9,328 nucleotides of DNA from Planctomycetaceae bacterium (lineage in GTDB: Bacteria; Planctomycetota; Planctomycetia; Pirellulales; Pirellulaceae): NCBI GenBank assembly GCA_007695205.1, contig REEF01000770.1, positions 1 to 9,328 on the forward strand, read 5' to 3'. Position numbers and translations under genes: made by a program. Position 1 is the stretch's first letter. The number at the start of each line of letters is the position of its first letter. Below are positions 6,101 to 9,328 of the stretch, piece after piece. The notes below the pieces were generated by a model, which saw only the letters and a program-made list of their open reading frames with translations, was not told where the DNA came from and did not search any database.

Positions 6101-8014
6101 CACCTGTTGTAAGACGCGATCCAGTTGATGCGTCACGGAAGACAAGGAATCCACCAACTGCGGTGCGTCGAGTTCCAATGGCTCGCTCGCAGAATCGAGA
6201 TCAGCGGTTGTCGAGAGGTTTCGATTCGATGGTCGGCAGGACCAGGCTGCAAGATAGGGCAAGGCAGACCAGACTCGATCGCGCACTTGGTAGCCCCGCG
6301 CCAAGGTCGCTTGCCGGTCGTCCAGTTGCTGATACTGCTGCTGGACTTCTAACATCTGACGCGCTAGGTCGGTGGTCGACGCGTCATCCTCAAATAGCCG
6401 ATCCTCGATCATTCGCCGGGCTTGATCCAGTGGCTCAAGCAGCGGGCGGATCACCCGATGTGCTCTCGAGTCGGCGGCTGCGTCCTGCAGCTCACGGGGC
6501 ACGGCCAGTTTTGCGGCGTATTCGTGCAGATCCAGCACCTGCTCGATCAATTGATCGTCGGGCGATAACTGGGCAGACCGATGGCGCGTCAAGAGCTGAC
6601 TCAAGGGCGAGCCACCCGCGTCTCTCGCCGCCCCAGTCGGCAGCCCCAAGTATTCGGCCAACGGTGGCGCCCCGGCGGCCATTTCCGTATTGGCCAGCGA
6701 CCTGTCGCCAGTCAATGCCGCAGTCAGACGGATCGGCGAAGCGATCGCTGACGCATCCAACTCGCGGACCTGTTCCAGCAGAGAAGTAACGTCGCCCTCT
6801 AATCGCGAACTCATTCGCTCGACAACCTCGCGATAGCCTCGGCCCGCCAGCGACGCCTGCTCCAGCCACAACAGATCGTGCTGGATTTGGTGCCAGCGGT
6901 GCGGGGCATAGTGTCCGGGCAGCAACGTGGCTAATTCGTCATGTCGGTTCCAGAGCCAAGCGATCCTGTCCCCGGACAGCGAACCCGATTCGCCCCCGGG
7001 CGAATCGTCAGCACGACGCAGACGCCTCAAGGCGCGGGGGTTGAGCGACCAGGTCAGGGGAAAATCCGGCGCGTCCGGCGGGATCAGCAACGGCACTTGT
7101 CGGCTGGCGCGATGCGTCTGTGCCCAGCCGTCGACGTGTCGTTGGAGATAGGCCACTAACTCTCGGCAACTGACCTGACCGTCCCCGTTCGCATCCGCCT
7201 CACCAGCCAGGCCGTAGCGCAGCCAATAACCGAACGCCGATCCTTGCAGGGGCAGCGAAGTCCAACCCACTTGTCCGGACGACGCGGAATTCAAGACCAC
7301 CAGGTTCGGCACCGCCGCTTGCCGGACGGTGGCCTCGATGCGCTGCGAAAAGTCGTCCAGTAATCCGATGCTCCAATTCGTATGTTGGCGATGGGTGTCC
7401 AAAATCAGAAGATGGCGGCAGGCGTAGCGCTGTTGGACCGATTTCAGCTCCGTCAGCAGATCTCTCAGCCGGAACCAAGTGGCGCTGTCCAGCGGATCGG
7501 ACTCGGGCAGCAGCAGACAGGGTTCCCCCGCACCATCGACAGCCGCATGTGCGCTGACGTAAACCATCACGGTCCCGCCCGCTCGAACCCGACCGGACGC
7601 GGCTGCCAGTTGGCGAGTCAATTCTTCTAGGCTGGATGGTCCTTGGAGGGCCACTTCCGCGATCGACACCGTCTCGCTGCCCAGTGCGTCCGTCAGGCCG
7701 TCGACATCCTCACGGGTCCACGCGTTGGGGGGCAGAGGCCAACGGTAGTCCAATGCGATAGCCGCCACCATCGGTGTCTTGGCGGGAGACAAGATCAAGT
7801 AATAGACCAGCGAAGCGGCCGAACCGAGGAACAGCAGTCCGAGCAGGAAAAGCCCCATATAACGCCGCAGCGAGCTGCGGCCACGGCGAGCGTCCGCTCG
7901 CGTTGTTGCGCCACCGGTCTTCCAATGGGCCGTCGTTTCCGTAGCGGCAGCCCCACGCCGTTGTTGAGCCGTGCGGCGAGACGATACGATGGGGGCTTCG
8001 TTACGGGGAGGCAT
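3140..8014 (-). CDS. Membrane-anchored pseudo-caspase/VWA giant protein (1624 aa)
   Basis: Residues 1-52 are Arg-rich and residues 53-75 form one membrane helix (MGLFLLGLLFLG). The positive-inside rule puts the N-terminus in the cytoplasm and the remaining 1550 residues outside. Residues about 82-315 follow the caspase (C14) fold: MVAAIALDYRWPLP, then MVYVSAHAAVDG (His156), LLILDTHRQ, NSASSGQ, FGYWLRYGLAG and RQVPLL. At the usual D-x-C site the sequence is Asp206-Thr207-His208, so the catalytic cysteine is replaced and protease activity is unlikely. DANGDGQVSCRE (274-285) is a full EF-hand-type loop. Residues 330-1065 are mostly helical, with coiled-coil-like stretches near 525-600. Residues 1066-1295 are a VWA domain with Asp1073-x-Ser1075-x-Ser1077, Thr1190 and Asp1219 forming a complete MIDAS. 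The tail to 1624 is beta-rich. The ATG at 8014 has an AAGGA six bases upstream. The gene lies 57 bp after the HEAT gene. Domain calls are strong; the role is unknown. Confidence 0.93.
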   Translation of the reverse strand: MPPRNEAPIVSSRRTAQQRRGAAATETTAHWKTGGATTRADARRGRSSLRRYMGLFLLGLLFLGSAASLVYYLILSPAKTPMVAAIALDYRWPLPPNAWTREDVDGLTDALGSETVSIAEVALQGPSSLEELTRQLAAASGRVRAGGTVMVYVSAHAAVDGAGEPCLLLPESDPLDSATWFRLRDLLTELKSVQQRYACRHLLILDTHRQHTNWSIGLLDDFSQRIEATVRQAAVPNLVVLNSASSGQVGWTSLPLQGSAFGYWLRYGLAGEADANGDGQVSCRELVAYLQRHVDGWAQTHRASRQVPLLIPPDAPDFPLTWSLNPRALRRLRRADDSPGGESGSLSGDRIAWLWNRHDELATLLPGHYAPHRWHQIQHDLLWLEQASLAGRGYREVVERMSSRLEGDVTSLLEQVRELDASAIASPIRLTAALTGDRSLANTEMAAGAPPLAEYLGLPTGAARDAGGSPLSQLLTRHRSAQLSPDDQLIEQVLDLHEYAAKLAVPRELQDAAADSRAHRVIRPLLEPLDQARRMIEDRLFEDDASTTDLARQMLEVQQQYQQLDDRQATLARGYQVRDRVWSALPYLAAWSCRPSNRNLSTTADLDSASEPLELDAPQLVDSLSSVTHQLDRVLQQVERDTGRDEDSSDALAAIDTLATNASGQLDALLGLLADQARRVALPGPASPQLLNELDGLLATPLVPAELRATLYEQYLTAVGQVDRAATLLADNATAAVTMENTPVLSTELVDLPEQGTCPPARLAAALLSGDDERWLVQAERDLPAFGETLRRALRHAAPSSADLPADDLPTDVGSQQPREDSASAVTGVSTDPWQQDRRLRRLVALAGSGVRDPYQPLRRRALQELLLWHARQAVDDFWAVIDPDGRPYFVTVAQTHLDNTVRLGSPAPPIAREIQRLGDLFERRKQAARTGLQTLSTDLLLIDDHSDLTAQIGIRATPQTPDLPTGLATVQLRDQLGFLPGTIRAIPLPPGQQPGVADEQTVAITLTGQDLSGRGPGMQAVLQFRGHEFATPLRLHHLHGPRIELTRYRYGPSRITLAGTEPRTASIVFILDCSQSMRDRIDVEAPEIAGTPASFTKMQVAIDALRELLERFGERGDARIGVRFFGHRVGWRTDQPDTLARREDYPDPIPPTLPPYADVELALPLGRFDSVTAGTVVRRLEALRPWGETPLYLSLRQALQDFGPLDAQTDRRVVVITDGINYQFNPSPEFAPSRAEIEQAYTEQGVQIDILGFGIPDDEQATAVREFTALADSTGGTFTVATNASSLIRGLQQQLSKTTFRVLDGETVLGQAELGGTVRLDPVRESVIEVGQVREPVQLEGSEHLQLRLSRTRQRVLSLPYDEGSPRFAPLIAPGSAAGTNYRVGLHRTIRSSQAVIFPISFQTADETIPVRPGHVWIEITPIGRDRNAVAESYVFFDANYEPNLPVPVMHCRCSDWPAEATQAELRVWCLPQPIESAEVIPLTAVADRLPPTENGFPVKRTNGVYYQVRQIAPNATGDPLRIRVVQRHESGIPIHALKLDLAPPARHVVRRFDAQQGVVLHDFEFDANASPPADSITLRWQTRDELTAPAWQLERPVSLGIRQQDEVVLPPQILDFGEPTMR

Positions 8015-8020
8015 CTTCGA

Positions 8021-8025
8021 TCCTT
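8021..8025 (-). promoter_or_regulatory. Shine-Dalgarno site of the pseudo-caspase/VWA gene
   Basis: On the minus strand AAGGA is followed by six bases (TCGAAG) and the ATG at 8014-8012. This spacing supports that start codon, which also places the Arg-rich segment and the membrane helix correctly at the N-terminus. Confidence 0.6.
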
Positions 8026-8071
8026 ACGGGCTGGTTTCGTCGAGTATCGGTACCAGATCCAGTATAACAAG

Positions 8072-9031
8072 CTACCTGCCCGGGAAATAATGGTTTGCTG
8101 CCGGAGCGGAGGGAGGAGGCATGGTTTCCAGGTAATTGGTCGGGGCGCAGCTACGACAGGGCGTATGCGGCGGAGAAGACAGATGGGTCGGTGTCAATGG
8201 CTGCCAGTCGACAGCCGGGATCGCAGTTGCCCTCGAGGGACTGGTCGGGGTGGTGGTGAATTCCAACGCAGTCGTTGGCGCTGCATCCTCGAAGATGTCC
8301 GGATCGCCCGGCCCTTCAAGCGGCATGGGGCGTTCCGCGATCGGGCCGCCGCAGCCAGCCAAGGCCAGCCGGGCCATTCGCCGCACTCGAGCTGACGGTT
8401 CCGTAGGACAACCCGTGAAATCGTCCGCCCCGTAAGCCACCTCCTGGAGCTTGCGTTGTACGGCTGGACTGCAGCACTTGTCACTGCGACAGAAATGGCA
8501 CGGGTCGCCTGCCGCACGACGCAGGCCCGAGGCAGCTTCGTAACGGACCGCTTCCGTACAGTCATCCAGGCCTGCCAGCAACGCTTGCTCGACATCCGGA
8601 TAGCAACCGCCACAGCCGATGGTGGCCAAGTAGCGGAGTCCCTTGATCTTCTGATCCGCCGCATCTTCCTGGGCTTTGATTTCCGCAGCCGCCGAGACAG
8701 CGGGATTGGGTGAATCGAGGTTCGCCGGATCGGTGATGGGCAGCACGGGAGGCCGCCCCTCCAATCCCGGAAAACGCATGCCCAACCGAGAGCGGATGCG
8801 AGTTACCAGCGCCCCGCCCGCCTGGAATAACCCCGTAATGCCCAGGAATTCCGGTAATGTCTGCTTGGGGCAACAAGGATCCTGGCCCACCACGATCGTC
8901 GCTGGACCGGTGGTCACAGGCGCTGCCGCCGGTGCGGGTGGGGTTGGAGCAGCAGCCGGGACGGTCGCACAGCCCAAGCACATTGCGGCCATCAGCAAGC
9001 ATCCCCAATTCTGCCAGCAAGCCATGTTCAT
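8072..9031 (-). CDS. Cysteine-rich HEAT-repeat putative lipoprotein (319 aa)
   Basis: The N-terminus has a hydrophobic stretch (CLLMAAMCLGC) ending in Cys21 after Gly20, a plausible though imperfect lipobox since position -3 is Cys rather than Leu. A Pro/Ala-rich linker (residues 22-48) follows, as expected of an exported lipoprotein. Residues about 113-228 contain about two HEAT-type helical repeats: KIKGLRYLATIGCGGCYPDV, then EQALLAGLDDCTEAVRYEAA, and ARVRRMARLALAGCGG. The region is rich in cysteine (140, 143, 158, 178, 181, 186, 187, 208, 227), including a CHFCRSDKCC cluster that could bind metal or form disulfides. Residues 240-319 are a Pro/Thr/Ser-rich tail. I recall similar HEAT proteins from planctomycetes. 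HEAT repeats usually bind proteins, so a scaffold role is likely. ATGs at 9031 and 9025 are both possible starts, and a weak GGTGG lies upstream of the first. It sits 57 bp before the pseudo-caspase/VWA gene on the same strand, which suggests co-transcription. Confidence 0.88.
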   Translation of the reverse strand: MNMACWQNWGCLLMAAMCLGCATVPAAAPTPPAPAAAPVTTGPATIVVGQDPCCPKQTLPEFLGITGLFQAGGALVTRIRSRLGMRFPGLEGRPPVLPITDPANLDSPNPAVSAAAEIKAQEDAADQKIKGLRYLATIGCGGCYPDVEQALLAGLDDCTEAVRYEAASGLRRAAGDPCHFCRSDKCCSPAVQRKLQEVAYGADDFTGCPTEPSARVRRMARLALAGCGGPIAERPMPLEGPGDPDIFEDAAPTTALEFTTTPTSPSRATAIPAVDWQPLTPTHLSSPPHTPCRSCAPTNYLETMPPPSAPAANHYFPGR

Positions 9032-9129
9032 CGATATGAGCCACCACGGGTACCAGGAAATCGCGCCCTACTGGTCTCAAATCGTCTGCGACGCTCGGTT
9101 GACTTTAGCGATTGTGTGCATTCTGCCAC

Positions 9130-9328
9130 TTACGGGATCAGTGCGATCAGGCCGACAATCACAGCGGCTTCGGCCAAGCTGCCGGGAACGCTAAACGGGG
9201 GGTAATTAATGCGGTAGGGAGCGGGGCTTCCCGGTCGGTAGTGTCCCAAGGTATAGACGGGCTGACGAGGTGGATTGGTTGCCATCTGGTACGGCAGCGT
9301 GGGCACGGTGGCGAAGAAGTGGGCACCG
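9130..9328 (-). CDS. C-terminal end of a protein of unknown function (5' partial)
   Basis: On the minus strand a frame is open from the window edge to a TAA at 9132-9130, giving 65 residues. They begin GAHFFATVPTLPYQMATNPP and end with SLAEAAVIVGLIALIP. The segment is rich in Pro and Tyr (YRPGSPAPYRINYPP) and closes with a short hydrophobic run of about 12 residues. An ATG at 9285 lies inside the frame but has no ribosome site before it, and the frame continues upstream, so the real start is probably outside the window. I do not recognise the family. It is 98 bp upstream of the HEAT lipoprotein on the same strand and may be the first visible gene of the same transcription unit. Confidence 0.5.
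   Translation of the reverse strand, partial: GAHFFATVPTLPYQMATNPPRQPVYTLGHYRPGSPAPYRINYPPFSVPGSLAEAAVIVGLIALIP

Noticed and set aside
5443..6789. 448-residue plus-strand open frame
   Set aside because: It lies fully antisense inside the pseudo-caspase/VWA gene, is very rich in Arg and Pro as expected of GC-rich shadow frames, and shows no domain.
8061..8066. TATACT on the minus strand as a -10 box for the pseudo-caspase/VWA gene
   Set aside because: No convincing -35 element lies 16-18 bases upstream, and planctomycete promoters are poorly defined, so one hexamer is not enough.
9101..9106. TTGACT on the plus strand as a promoter -35 box
   Set aside because: No matching -10 box or plus-strand gene follows it.

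Overview
This 9.3 kb, GC-rich window looks chromosomal and most likely comes from a planctomycete, probably of the Pirellulaceae type. That placement is an inference. It rests on the very long exported proteins of uncharacterised function, a caspase-like/VWA giant, and a cysteine-rich HEAT-repeat putative lipoprotein that resembles proteins I associate with Planctomycetota. I see no rRNA, tRNA, CRISPR array or intact transposase.

Layout. Positions 1-2385 (+) hold the 3' part of a large beta-rich protein that ends in a carboxypeptidase-regulatory-like domain; its 5' end lies outside the window. Positions 2386-3139 contain no intact gene. This stretch lies between convergent genes and holds a relic of a Schlafen/AlbA_2-type ATP-binding regulator, frameshifted by an apparent 4-bp duplication. 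Right behind it come two families of short REP-like repeats: a GGGGACACCCAGC family in both orientations, and a perfect 16-bp inverted repeat built on GGGTC-N-GACCC. Positions 3140-8014 (-) encode a 1624-residue membrane-anchored protein with a caspase-like fold lacking the catalytic cysteine, an EF-hand-type loop, a roughly 740-residue helical middle, a VWA domain with an intact MIDAS metal site, and a beta-rich tail. Positions 8072-9031 (-) encode the cysteine-rich HEAT-repeat putative lipoprotein. Positions 9130-9328 (-) are the 3' end of another gene.

The three minus-strand genes run head to tail with gaps of 98 and 57 bp, so they may form one transcription unit. If so, an exported HEAT-repeat scaffold and a membrane-anchored pseudo-caspase/VWA protein would be made together. 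Both domain types usually mediate protein-protein contacts, so a cell-envelope assembly or sensing role is possible, but the sequence does not prove it. The most notable points are the pseudo-caspase/VWA giant and the gene relic joined to a nest of REP-like repeats in the convergent gap.
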